The position numbers were made by a program, and so were the translations under genes. A DNA stretch of 64,000 nucleotides from Aspergillus flavus (taxonomy: Eukaryota > Ascomycota > Eurotiomycetes > Eurotiales > Aspergillaceae), in the NCBI RefSeq assembly GCF_009017415.1, contig NC_092409.1, positions 1,240,001-1,304,000 on the forward strand. The letters run 5' to 3'. Below are positions 1-11,244 of this stretch, piece by piece; the stretch's first letter is position 1; each line of letters begins with the position of its first letter. A model generated the notes under the pieces. It searched no databases. It had not been told where the DNA came from and saw nothing but the letters and a program-made list of their open reading frames with translations.

Positions 1-1020
1 GATCTTTGCTGTCTACAGGGTAGTACTCATAACTATTGGTAAAGGCTATGCGAGAGGCAAGACTAAATGGAAGAATGTCAATCCCCAATTGGATATAACT
101 ATACAGGACCATCGTCTGTTACCCCCAATTCCCGAGAGATAACCCCGCAGACCAACACGAGCAGCATGCCGTCTCCCCAAATCAAAACACAACACGAGCA
201 TGATAGGGGGAGAAGTCCTAAGAGGAGAAGGGTAAAAAAAAAAAAGTCTTCAAAATAGAGCTAGCTACCTATAACTCCGGTACACACGCCCCTCCTACCC
301 CCCACAGTAACATTAGCCAGAAACAGAAACACATTGCGAATCGCCTGCCCATGGCTCGAGCACACTTTGCCACTTTCCCCAGACCACTCATATCTCTCTT
401 TTCTCAAGTTCAATTCCCCGGGTTGGGTGGGGGAAGGGTATTTACGCCGCACGGTCGCCAGGTGAGATTAGGTTTCAGGGTGGAGTTATCTCGGTTTTCA
501 TCTTTGGCTGCTGGATTGGTTGAGGCTAGACTGGGGTTTTGGGAATTGAGTTGCTTAGGTCGTGCTGTGATATACTGGCGACCAGAGTGCTAATGGAGAC
601 TGGACTGGCTGTTTGAGGATCCGTGAGTGGGGTTTTTCAGATCTTGGATCCATGGTATCAGATGGGTTGTGAGATCTGATTGGGGTGGAGGGGACATGCT
701 TGAACGTTTGGGAACCTGTCGGGCTGGCCGAGTCTTGCCGATCATTCTGTTCATGGTCGAGTCAGGTTGGGATGGGTAGAGTCGGCCATTGAGTCGTTAG
801 GGTTCATATTGTGGAATGCATGGTGGATCGCTGCATGTGTGTTTGTAGGTATGGAACTCTTTTGAATTTGAAGTTTCTTCTAACTCAATGCACTAGCCCT
901 ACTCCGTATGTACGCCTGGAACCATTTCGGGATATTGATGAGGGATTTAGTCAGTGTCTTGAAAGAACGAATGTGGTTGTGGATGTGCCTTGTTCCTAGT
1001 CCTGATCGACCGACCGAGCG
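1..1020. other. Intergenic, 3' flank of sds23
   Basis: I see no supportable gene here. Short open frames lack coding character and no splice chain could be built. There is a poly-A run near 235-246, and a TACTCCGTA word at 900-908 that recurs in other intergenic stretches of the window. The part nearest 1020 should be the 3' untranslated region of sds23. Confidence 0.5.
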
Positions 1021-2790
1021 CTACCGACTGAACAACTCCCGCCCTATCTCCCCACTGCGTCGCACGCTGAGGCTCGAACTGCTGCTGCGTCGCCGGCGGC
1101 TACGGCTTTCCGCGGGGTCAGCCGGGCTGAGCCCGCTGGCCCGCGCGTGCAGATTCAATATATCCGTGAGGCTAACCACCCCCACCAAGCGTCCGGAAAG
1201 CCGTGCCCCCGGAAGAGCGGAAGCTGGGATGGACGGCGCGACGGCGTGCGACAGCCCCGCGGGCGCTGCGTGTGTAAGCGGCGGCTGTACATTGGCGCTC
1301 CCTGGAGTAGGTGAAGGAGGTGAATGCGTGTTCCCTGAGTTAGTGGGCAGAGGGAGATGCACGGCCGAGTGGGATGGAGTCGGTGGTCCCGACGAGGAAG
1401 GAGACAACGGATCGGTGATCCATAGGCTATTTCAGTCGATTAACAAGAGCTAGCTTCGTAGGGATCAGGCAGCAGACTCACCGATGGGATCTAGTGGCTA
1501 CTACCTTGGCAACGGTGTGAGCCAACGTCGATCCGGGATTCACATGAAACACTGGGAATGAATCCTTGCCATCCACCAGACCCCGTGTGGAAAGAATCAC
1601 GGAGATGAAATGAGTACATGTATTGTGGAGGAGTGGAAGCGAGGATGAGCGCGTTAGGAGCTGTTCTTTCGGTTAGCCCTACTGTCTCCTCGCCAGCCAT
1701 GCCCGGTTCATACCTTAACGTCCGTGAGGGATATATTGCCCACCACGTTGGTATGGTTATCTACCACAGCGACCGACGTGATGCCCTCGTTGTTCATGAG
1801 ATGCAGTGCCTCCGATAGAGGCTTGTCCCCGCTATACGCACGTTAGACGAGCTAACTGTACATCGAGAAGTAGACCTACTTGATGCAGATCACATCCCGA
1901 GATCCTATCCTCAAATCCCGCAGCGCCTGCGGATACAGCTGATCAATCACAGGGAAGCTGCGCCCATTTTCCCATAGAAATTTGACCAGTCGGAATTGGC
2001 TGAAGATGCCCACTACCTCATTTTGTTTACGCTCGTCGACCACAACCACCCGATGAACGCCTCCTCCGAACGTCTCTACAGCTGCCATCACGCTGGCCGA
2101 CGCCGGAAGCGTCGTCAAAGGTTCTTTCCTGCCGAGGTCCTTTACATCTTTCAATGGTATCTTGATTCCTTCCTTGGCCTTTCGGGCCAGTTGGTCATAA
2201 GAAGCACGGGTATTCTCGTCGGGCTGTGTCAGACCCGCCGCGAGGAGAAGGTACGCATTTAGATCCGAATAATCGAAAGTGCCGACAGCAGTCTTGTGTT
2301 CAGGAGTCTCGCGAATCAGAAGTACAGGAGCATCGGAATCAATCAGGACCTAGTAGTTGTCAAACCTCGATCCCACTTCTCTACTCCCGAATCATGTATC
2401 GCAACTCACATTAGTCGCATCCTCAATGCCTGTATCAATCTCCACAAACCTCAAATCGTTCGGGCTAACCAGCTCTCCGATTGAAATTTCCCTCCAGTCG
2501 CGACCTACAAAGGCAGGGTTTACATGGTTGGGAGCTGGTGGGTTGTCGATCAGACTCTGGATTGCAGCCTGTGTGAGTGACGGCTGTCGACGGCTACGTG
2601 GGGAATTTGGAGCCCCGCGCAGACTTTCACTGAGGCTGTGACGGTGCTGATGGTTGGGAGAGACGTGCGACAGCCGTAGCGACTGACTGCGTGTAGATGG
2701 AGAGCGAGAATCCGTGCTGGATCGAGGAGATGTAACGTTCGATCCACTGGAATTGTCTGCAACTGGTTCACCTGGCTGCTGGTCCGTCAT
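1021..2790 (-). CDS. sds23: Sds23/Moc1-like CBS-domain regulator
   Basis: Five exons read in frame: 2790-2410, 2349-1880, 1831-1714, 1660-1482 and 1426-1021, giving about 517 residues. All introns are GT-AG and 48-60 bp. The start is an ATG at 2790. The protein opens with a Ser/Pro/Arg-rich low-complexity segment of about 80 residues. CBS repeats follow: segments such as [49 protein letters not shown] and [19 protein letters not shown] are recognisable. The tail is basic and Ser-rich. In yeasts this family (Sds23/Sds24, Moc1) inhibits PP2A-type phosphatases and links nutrient state to APC/C-dependent mitosis and sexual differentiation; the role here is inferred from family. The gene lies alone with an LRR-like gene upstream in the same direction. 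Length and domain order match the family; the exact splice sites are my reading. Confidence 0.93.
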
Positions 2791-3267
2791 GGTTGAACCA
2801 GGCGATGGCGTTCCGGGAAATTCCCCTGATAAGCTGACTGTGTTGAACGAAGAGTTTGGGTTGAGTATTGTGTGAGTTCACTAGCGTGGAATACAGTAGA
2901 TTCACATAAAATTCACATATATAGAACAAAGCTACTGATCAGGTTATCTGCACAGCTATCGCCAGTTGCGAGAGCATGATCGATGCCAATCACGGGGTTG
3001 CGGGGAATTGACGATGTTTGGTTGGCGGGCGACGGTGGCCAATCAGCGTCAGGTGGCCATGGCGTCATAAAAATCATACGAACAATGGCTCTGTTACTTT
3101 GATGCTCCTAAAACCCCCCATGGTTCGTTACCCTTGTACTTCGATTTTCTTTACGTATACATGCCCTTAAGGGTTGATGGCCAATCATTGTGACCTGTGC
3201 CGGTCCCTCCTGCAGTGACGTCTGCACATAAGCCCACTTCTGGCTTCCCTCTCCTGCAGCCGCTCGC
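2791..3267. other. sds23 upstream region
   Basis: This spacer holds the presumed sds23 promoter and leader and the 3' end of the gene upstream. I see no open frame with coding character and no distinct motif. Confidence 0.5.
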
Positions 3268-4480
3268 TTAGAGGAAATTCCCCAACACTTCTCCGAGGTC
3301 CTTGGTCTTGCGCTCTCTCATCACAGCTCTTTTCGGCCCCGACCACCTCTGACGTTGACCGGAGGCCGAGACCTCTTCTCTAGGCCTTTTCATCGGTAAA
3401 TGTAGTGCCGAGTTCTCGGTGGGTATCCGATTTCCCGCCTTCGTGCGATGTAAGTATAGAGTTTTCGCCTTTGTGGGCACTCTCTTGGATTCTTGATGAG
3501 TCCGGCCGATCTGGAACTCCAGAATTGGACCCCCTGGGTCCAAAGCAGGGGGTACTCCATCCATATTGGCAAGGCTAGTTTGATATAATTCGTAGAGTGC
3601 CGGTGGCTTATCTTGACCCGGTCGAGACTTCCATCCATCTATCTCCAACCCATCCCTAAACATGGAGCGGATACCTGGACAGCCATACGCAACAATGACT
3701 TGCAGGGATGGGAAAGTGTGCAGATAACGCAATACAACATCCGATAAGTCCTGGTGACATAATTTGAGAACCCGAAGGTGTGCGAATGCGCCCGAGGTCT
3801 GCGCCAGCTCGCTCCAACTTCGGATGATACGATCACTTAGTGCCGTCACGGGCGTCTCTGTATCATCTGCAGGGGTTCCAATGTGTGGAGGTGTGGCAAC
3901 TTCCAATGCAGCAAGGTTTCGGATGCTAGATATGCCCACTAGGTCAGGCACTCTGGCGAACGAAGTAGCCAAATTTAGCACCAACTGCCATTTCAGGGAA
4001 TCACTCTTCACCAGCTCAAAATATTCTCGCATAGCCAGTCTGGGCCCTTCGATCTTCATTGATCGGTACTGGGAGATATGCCGAAACTCTGCCGGGTACG
4101 CAGTTGCGAACAGTTTCCACATGTAGAGTGTTCGTTTGCGACTGTGTTTACCCGATGATTTAGCATGATTTAATTTCCATTTCCAGACGCGATACCGTGG
4201 CTTACCTTCTCTCAAGGCAGTCCCACAGATAACTGGCAATGGGCCACGGTATATTCGCAAACAATTGCGGGGTCAAATTCCTTTGGTCCGATAGAGCTTG
4301 CCTCATTGCCGAGTGCTTCAATGTGGGTGCCCCAATTGCATTTGTTTCCTCCCAGCCTGCGGGAAGAAAGGGCGTCTCATGGACCCAAGACGGACCTTTC
4401 GAGTAAGCCCCTGCCTGCGTTGAGGTCCTTTCTGAGTATACCTGGCCGGTCCGCCAATCTACTACTCGGGTGGGAAACAT
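3268..4480 (-). CDS. Unrecognised LRR-like / F-box-like protein
   Basis: Two exons, 4480-4206 and 4141-3268, are joined by a 64-bp GT-AG intron to give about 382 residues. A longer open frame begins at a GTG codon, so I chose the first ATG at 4480. I do not recognise the family with certainty. A segment near residues 75-92 (LTPQLFANIPWPIASYLW) could be a degenerate F-box. Leucine-spaced stretches in the middle, such as FAHLRVLKLCHQDLSDVVLR followed by FPSLQVIVAYGCPGI, look like leucine-rich repeats. The C-terminus is very basic (PREEVSASGQRQRWSGPKRA) and may be a nuclear signal. No enzymatic motif is seen. A ubiquitin-ligase adaptor role would be a guess from the architecture only. An additional 5' exon cannot be excluded. 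Confidence 0.72.
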
Positions 4481-6128
4481 GGCCAATTGCACCAGCTAAT
4501 AGAAGCTGCACGAGATGCCTGGTTCTAGAGTTGCTAGGTACAGTTGCTTTCGGATAAAGCGATGCATCCCTTCATTGTTGATTCACGCTGCTATACTCCA
4601 GGTTCAGACACAGGGTCCAAAAGAAACAGTCGGGGCTAGATACCCTAGTAGCAAGTTCAAAGCATAGATTCTCTGTGGACAGATCTAGTATGTTTCAAGG
4701 GTCCCTCGAATGCCTCACCGAAAATGCAGTAGGTGTACTGCAGTTTGTAGGGGATGTTAATCTGTGCCTGAGGCCATTACTGATGGCTGCTGTTTATGTA
4801 ATTCCAACCAATACATAATAGGTTAGCGCCACTTTATAACGAGTGAAGATATATCTCTCACTGCGTATGACAATAGTCTTCTAGTTCAAACAGCTGTGCC
4901 CATATACCATAATAATAATAATTTTCTTTTGTGAAGTGTGTCTTGTCTTGCTTCTCTAGAAGCTACCTGCAGTAGATCAGCTAGGCAAGCACCCGACATG
5001 CTTGAACACATCCAGAGAGGTCACTGGAAGGATGCCATGGCTTTAGTTATCAGAACCTCAAGCACACATGCTGTAGCTATCGGGAATCTTCACATTCCCC
5101 TCTTGAAGCCTGACAAAAGTCCTCTTCCCCTCTCATTAGAGTAACGACATATTAATACCGAATATCCCCGGTATATAGGTATGCACGACCCTCAAGTCTC
5201 GACGTTCATCTCTTTGACGCCCATGACATTTATTGGGCGACAACATCTCTGTCAAAGTCATTCGTCTCAATGAGCATGCTGGAGGAAATGCAGGTACAAC
5301 GAGAGATCGCCTGCTCCAGGTTCCTTAGTTCCTGGATTCCTCCAATTCGTGTCTAGGATACGACTTCCGGTGGAACGATAAGCTCGTTGCTCTTGTAAGG
5401 TCCACCCTCCTGTGAACCCCTCACTGCCCGTGATGCTAGGTCGTTGGCAAACAATGGATCAACCAACCAGATATAGCTATACAATATATGACTTCCATGT
5501 CCCATACCATTGTGTCTCTGTCTGAGGACCAATGGTTGGGACACACTGAGGTTTTTGTGCATTGATACTGACTGATAACATGCTCAGTCCTAGGACTCTA
5601 GGGATTCTTTCTGGAGGAAATCAGTTTCAGCTGGGAAATTCCTCTATTAGCTCTTCTGGATATTGCTTTCACTTTGTAGCCTGGCATTGGAAGATCGATA
5701 GTACCCAGAACCAGATAAAGCCGGAGCCAAGGACTGGGACATCAATAAGATCACCTACAACGCTAATGGCATCTCATGTGCCTTATGAATGCCAGATGAT
5801 ATTCATGTTGTTGAAGTTCTGCCACGGTTTAGATTTACCTTAATCGAGTGTCACTGCATATGATTTTCAATTGCAGGTTTGTTTTGTAGAGATGAATTAA
5901 AAGCATGTAAATATGCGACCAACTAAGCCATGTCCTGTCCGACTCCATGCAAATGAATGTTATCAAGAAAATCATAGGAAACAAACAAAGCACTCGGGCA
6001 GAAAGCAATGAAAGTTTTGAAAATCGGGCAGGAACAAAGAATGAAAAAGAAAAACATGTCCGTGTAAAATGTCAATACTATCCCGATGCAAAGTCTGTGC
6101 CTGAAGAACCATCCATAAGCCCAAATCC
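4481..6128. other. 1.6-kb gene-free stretch
   Basis: Open frames here are short, overlap on both strands and show no family resemblance. Base composition is more AT-rich than in the flanking genes. I cannot identify a transposon, RNA gene or convincing pseudogene. It should contain the promoter of the LRR-like gene and the 3' UTR of the metacaspase gene. Confidence 0.4.
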
Positions 6129-7794
6129 TTACATCACATAAAGGAGGTTCACATCTATGGCCGGTCAGAAGGAGATTATGTTAAATCGTGTCTACTCAAC
6201 TTACCCAGTGGGTGACTGCAGCTGAGCTGCGGCTTCTGCGTGTACTTGGTCGACAGTTCGTCCCGAATGCTGTTTAGCAGCTGTACATAGCTCTGTTGAG
6301 GGTTCTTGCGGAGGGCGCTGATAAACGCCCATGACATCGCACCGGTTGCTTGTCCCTGAATCTGAGCATCCTGGCTGGTCTGGTCGTCCTTGCTGCCTGA
6401 CCACATGATAACGTCTGCCCCACTCGTCTTGGTCTGCTTGTTGCGCTCGTACACCTCGTCGCCCTTGGTTGCCTTCTTGAAAAAACCGACTGCGGTCGAG
6501 ACCATGCTGCCCATATCGCCCCGTGCGTACGCCGACACCACCCCCAGCAGACCCTGTCCTGCTTCCTTGGCCAAGTTGGGCTCCTTGAGGATACCTTGAG
6601 TCGAGTAGATATACGGTAAATCCAACGCGGAGCCCGAGTGGCACGAGTCAAAGATGGCTGTCAATCGCACGCCCGGCTGCAAGGGGTTGACCATTATCCG
6701 GTGCATCTCATCGTCGACAATATGGCCCGCTTGCCGGAAATCGACGGGGTAAATGACTTCGTCATATCCATCGTCTTCATCGCCATCCAGATCGGGTGTC
6801 TGACCACCATGGCCTGTTCCGGTCAGACTGAGGTTGAAAAGCAAAAGGTTCATCACAGACTTACCAGAGTAATGGAAAAAGAGGGAATCGTTGGGCTTAG
6901 CGTCTTTAACTAGCCAGTGCATGGCCCGCAAAATATTGGCCTTGGTCGGCTGACTCTTTGGATTTTGTTGGTCGTCCGTCAGAAGCACCATATTTTCACG
7001 AGGGTAGCCAAAGTTCTCATGCAAGTACGTCGACATGTTCTTGACATCGTTAATACATCCGCGCAGCTGACCCTTCTGATTGAAGTAGTTGATACCAATC
7101 AGCAAAGCCTTTCTCGTGCCGGTGCATGCTGAGTACCGGTAGGCGTATTCTTGGGGAGCGCCTTGACCGAAGGAGACCGGTTGATCGGGAGGACGGGCCG
7201 GAATACCATGGCCGCCTTGATTGTAGGAGTTCTGGTAGGCTATTGCGCAGTCAGAATACTAAGCTAGCAAGCTTGGAGAAAAGGCATCACACAAGGGTAG
7301 ACATACCAGATTGTTGTTGATACATATGGCCTCCGCTGGGAGGGCCGTAATTCTGCTGCGGGCTCTAAAAAAACCATGTCAGCCATTTAAATCTGCAAAA
7401 GGAGAACACACGAACAAGATAAAAGGATATATTAAAAATAATAAAAATAAATCCCACGCCATCGCAGTTAACATACGTTGTAACCGTTGTGATGCGAGCC
7501 GTATGGCTGAGGAGATGGTTGGCCATATCCGTATGCGTTGTTAGGTTGTTGCTGACGATAGGCCTGGCCGGGATAACCGCCGCCGTAGGACGACTGTTGA
7601 TGATGCATAGGCCTATATCGAGTTAGCACCAGCAAGCTCAAAGCAAGCGATACTGAAAGCAACTGAAGTATAAACACGCAAAGTAATAAACAGCCTTACT
7701 GAGGAGGGGCGCCGTAGTTGGACGGCGGATATTGTTGATATTGTTGCTGCGGGGGATAGCCGGGAGCTCCCGAGTAAGGGGGATAGTAGGACAT
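6129..7794 (-). CDS. casA: Metacaspase CasA
   Basis: Six exons: 7794-7700, 7612-7477, 7364-7307, 7239-6865, 6813-6205 and 6154-6129, about 432 residues. The first three exons and the start of the fourth encode a Pro/Gln/Tyr/Gly-rich prodomain starting [20 protein letters not shown], typical of type I metacaspases. The peptidase C14 domain begins near [10 protein letters not shown]. The catalytic dyad is His223 (FHYSGHGGQ) and Cys279 ([11 protein letters not shown]). Metacaspases cleave after Arg/Lys, need calcium and act in stress, protein-aggregate clearance and programmed death; that is family knowledge. Two oddities: the 51-bp intron 6864-6814 has no stop and keeps frame, and it interrupts the codon just before His223; the last exon adds only eight residues (ending NLLYVM) after Pro-Leu. 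Without that exon, reading would run on into a shorter, unconserved tail. Length and both catalytic motifs fit CasA. Confidence 0.95.
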
Positions 7795-8689
7795 TCCTGG
7801 CGGGGTCTTGATAAGTCTGTGATATAAAAGACGGCGACAAGAGTCCGGAGGTGGGATGTAAGACAGCAGAGGGGCGTGAGGTTGTGGTGGTGGATGAACG
7901 AAAGAGCGACCGAAGAACGATGCAGCCTACAAATCGCCGAGATGATGTGGAGAAGGAAACACGCACTGATTGGGAGCGGCTGTGGATTATCCAAGCAAAA
8001 AGGCGGCGGGAATATCTTTGGTTATGGTAATTATGTTCAATTAGTTAAAAAAAAAAAGGAAAGGTCCTTAATTTACCGGATAGGGATCAAGAAAGAAGAA
8101 GAAATAAATAAAGGAAGAGAGGGAGGAAAATGGCACATAAGAGACGTGAAATTTGATATATACGCAGATCATCGACGACCGTGCTGCATACTCGTCGGCC
8201 ACTCCGAGATCCCCCTGTACTATGAGTATGTAGACCTGTACGGTACGGAAAAGTGGCTCCCACGCATCGTCTTTCAGCCAACCAAGACCACATCCTCCAT
8301 ATCAAATTCCCTCATTCAGCCACTATCCCCAAGCGTTCGGCTCTCGGAATTCCTCGGTATCTTATCGTCATCTTTTTTACACGCCCTTTTACTTTGTTAC
8401 TGCCCCTTGCTCAGCCTTACTGAGCCTCACAGTACAGTGGGTCAATGTCGTCAACTTGAGAATTCAAAGTCATGACTTGCAGGTCCAGATGGGGTATAGG
8501 ATCCATATACTTGGAAGTTTCTTTTTTTAAATCATATTCAGATATCCACTTCCCCATGATCAATCTATGAACATGAAAACATTATTGATAGCAAATAAAA
8601 GTACCGGGCTGCGATTCTAACTATTGCATGGCTTTTGTTCTCTAACGTCATCACAAAGCACATCGCATCCTTCCTCTCACGCATTACAT
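7795..8689. other. casA promoter and cct7 3' flank
   Basis: No gene is supported. The overlapping open frames on both strands are not family-like. An A-rich run lies at about 8047-8058. The stretch must contain the casA promoter and leader on the minus strand and the 3' UTR of cct7. Confidence 0.45.
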
Positions 8690-10734
8690 TTACCGACCCC
8701 GCCGGGGCATGCCGCGTCCTCTTCCTCCACCAAGAGCCCGTTGGGCGGCACCAGGGGGTAGTCCACGGCCAGGTGCCTGAGGCTGGGCAGACTCCTCGTT
8801 CTCTGTAACGTGCTCATGTCAGCCAATAGAGATTAAACAAACAAAGCAAAAGGCATAGGGGATGAGGCAGGAACGGTGGATACTCACTGATAGTCTCATC
8901 TACACTCAGAATCAAGCAAGCTGCCTCCACAGCGGCTTGGATGGCGTTGACCTTGACCAGACTAGGCTCCCACACGAATGCGACCATGTTATCACGGACT
9001 CCCTCGTTATCGAAGTCAACACCAGCCCAGACGTTGCCCTTGCGGTGCTCCACGCGCAAACGGTTCAGGATGTCAGTCGCATCAAAGCCGGCATTGTCAC
9101 ACAGCTGACGAGGAATAACCTCCAGGGCCTTGGCGAAGGCCTTGACAACTGCCTGCTGCTTGTGAGGCACGTTGCGGTCGGCAAAACCGTGCATGTAGCT
9201 CGACAGCTCCATCTCCGTAGCACCACCACCTGCGACAATGGTCGTGTTCCGAAGAGCACGCTTGACGATCATGATGGCGTCGTGCAAACTCCGCTCAACT
9301 TCGGCAATGAACTGCTCCGCACCACCGCGCAGCACGAGCGTACATGTCTTGGCGGCAGGGCACTCAGAGAACAGGTTGTAGCGTTCGCCACCGATCTGGC
9401 GCTCCTCAAAAATGCCGCAAGTACCCAGGTGACGCTCTTGAATGTCGCTGCATGTCGACTGTGTGGCTGCTCCGGTCGCCTGGCACACCCGGTCCATATC
9501 GTCCGACGCAACACGACCGGCGCAGAAGATGTCACGGTCAGCGAAATACCTAGGATCGCGGTTAGCTAGACTAGTAATATCAGGCGCATCACAGCAAATA
9601 CATACTGCGTAGCCAAATCACCGATAGGCAACTTGCTAAGAACAACCTTGGCCCCTGTCTTGTAGATAGCCTCGAGCTTGTTGTAGATGATCTGCCATTC
9701 CGCATCGACGATGGCCTGGTATTCAGACACCTGCTCGACACGCACCTCGGCGTTGTCCTTCTCGCTCTTCAACTCCAGCTCGACGTTCAAGCAAACAATC
9801 TTTGGGTCCTTGAAGTATTTCGGCTGTTGCTCAAAACCAGCATAAGAGAATGTCTTCTTGAAGGCAACACCGTCGACGAAGAGGGAATCTTGCAGGCCAC
9901 CACCAGTGACTCTCTTGACACCAATCAACTTTTCGTTAAGATCATCCTGGTCGAGTGAGAGCACAGCATCCACCACCACTACACACAGTCAGTATCCGCT
10001 GCCGTCCAATCACACAGGAGCCCTTACTCTTGGTGAAGAAGTCTGAGTTGCGCTTGATAAGCTTGCTGTTCATGGCGGTTGCGGCCAATCGTCGTAGAGT
10101 TTCGACCTTCTTCTCCTCGCTTCCAGCAGCCTCAATCATGTCGACTGCGATCTCTTTCACCTTGTTGACGGCCATAGCACTTCCCCTCCGTAGACCCTTG
10201 ATGATAGTCTGTGCGCTGACGCCTTGCTCAACCAGTTCACGAACCTCCTTGAGTATCTCACCGGCAAGCACAACGACCGATGTCGTTCCATCTCCTACTT
10301 CGGCATCTTGAGACCGGGCAATATCCGTGAGAATGCGGGCAGCGGGGTGCACGATATCGAGGAGCTAGGTTTGTCACGTATCAGTATCACACCGTCGACG
10401 GAAATTAACCTGTTGAACTCAAGTCGAACACACTTTCATTACTGTCGCTCCATCGTTCGTGATGGTCTGCTTGCCGTTGCCGTCGACAAGCAACAAGTCC
10501 CCTCCATACGGACCGAGAGTGCTCTTGATGGTAGATTGCACGGCAACACAGGCATTGATATTAGAAATGATCTGACCCTTTCCCTGAGAGGCATCCGTAC
10601 CTAAGCAATTAAGAATCGTGGAAAAGTCAGCGAACAAAAAACGTCAGGCACACAGTAGAGGGGTTCAGAATGCGGGCAAGAAACGGACCCTCCTTAAGCA
10701 CGATGATCGTGGGTGCCTGGCCAGCGAAGGCCAT
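8690..10734 (-). CDS. cct7: T-complex protein 1 subunit eta (CCT7)
   Basis: Six exons: 10734-10689, 10600-10434, 10364-10028, 9978-9606, 9549-8888 and 8802-8690, giving about 565 residues, the usual CCT eta length. The 46-bp first exon encodes [16 protein letters not shown] and ends at a less usual GTCCGT donor. Group II chaperonin signatures are plain: [48 protein letters not shown] (the ATP-hydrolysis GDGTT motif), and [13 protein letters not shown] near the C-terminal equatorial domain. The final exon gives a Gly/Arg-rich tail ending [11 protein letters not shown], a feature of fungal eta subunits. The protein is one of eight subunits of the cytosolic TRiC/CCT ring that folds actin, tubulin and WD40 proteins using ATP. 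It sits between casA and spt10 on the same strand with separate promoters. Confidence 0.96.
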
Positions 10735-11244
10735 TTTGATTAATTTATTTCGAAAAGAACTGACAAATAGGGCTGGTAAAGACCGGTAGAGAATAAGAGA
10801 CGCACGGGAGATGGAAAGTGGCCCTGAAAGTTACCAGCTCGGGGGGGTTCAATAATGCTCTTGACCAAAATTTCCCCGAGCTTCTCGATGTCGCCAAAGC
10901 ACTGAGGCGGTGACCAATCATACCGCGTCTCCGCAACCCTACAACCCCTCGAACAATTTATACTACTAATCGGACTTGTATGCATCCTTTATCGATCTAT
11001 TACTTATCATTATTATGGTCTTCACGTCACTTTCTATCATACTGCTAATAATACAGATTTCCACAACCGTAGTTATCCGATGATCCATAATGATTGATGC
11101 AAGCCCAACTTGCATTGAACGCCGTCAAGAAATGCAGTAGAGAAAGATAATGCCCCAGAAAGAAAAATAAAAATGGAGAAAATCAAATCATACCCGATAG
11201 AAGTGGGCTGGAAACAGAGAGAAAAGACGTGAGCACGCAGCATA
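10735..11244. other. cct7 upstream region
   Basis: Spacer between the cct7 start and the spt10 stop, both genes on the minus strand. Open frames running into it from cct7 look like leader sequence. A CCAATCA word is present on the plus strand near 10914. I see no further gene. Confidence 0.45.

Noticed and set aside
908..1453. 181-codon plus-strand frame
   Set aside because: It lies antisense to the last exon of sds23, whose protein sequence is recognisable.
4938..5144. 68-codon plus-strand frame in the spacer before the metacaspase
   Set aside because: Too short, without coding bias, family resemblance or splice continuation.
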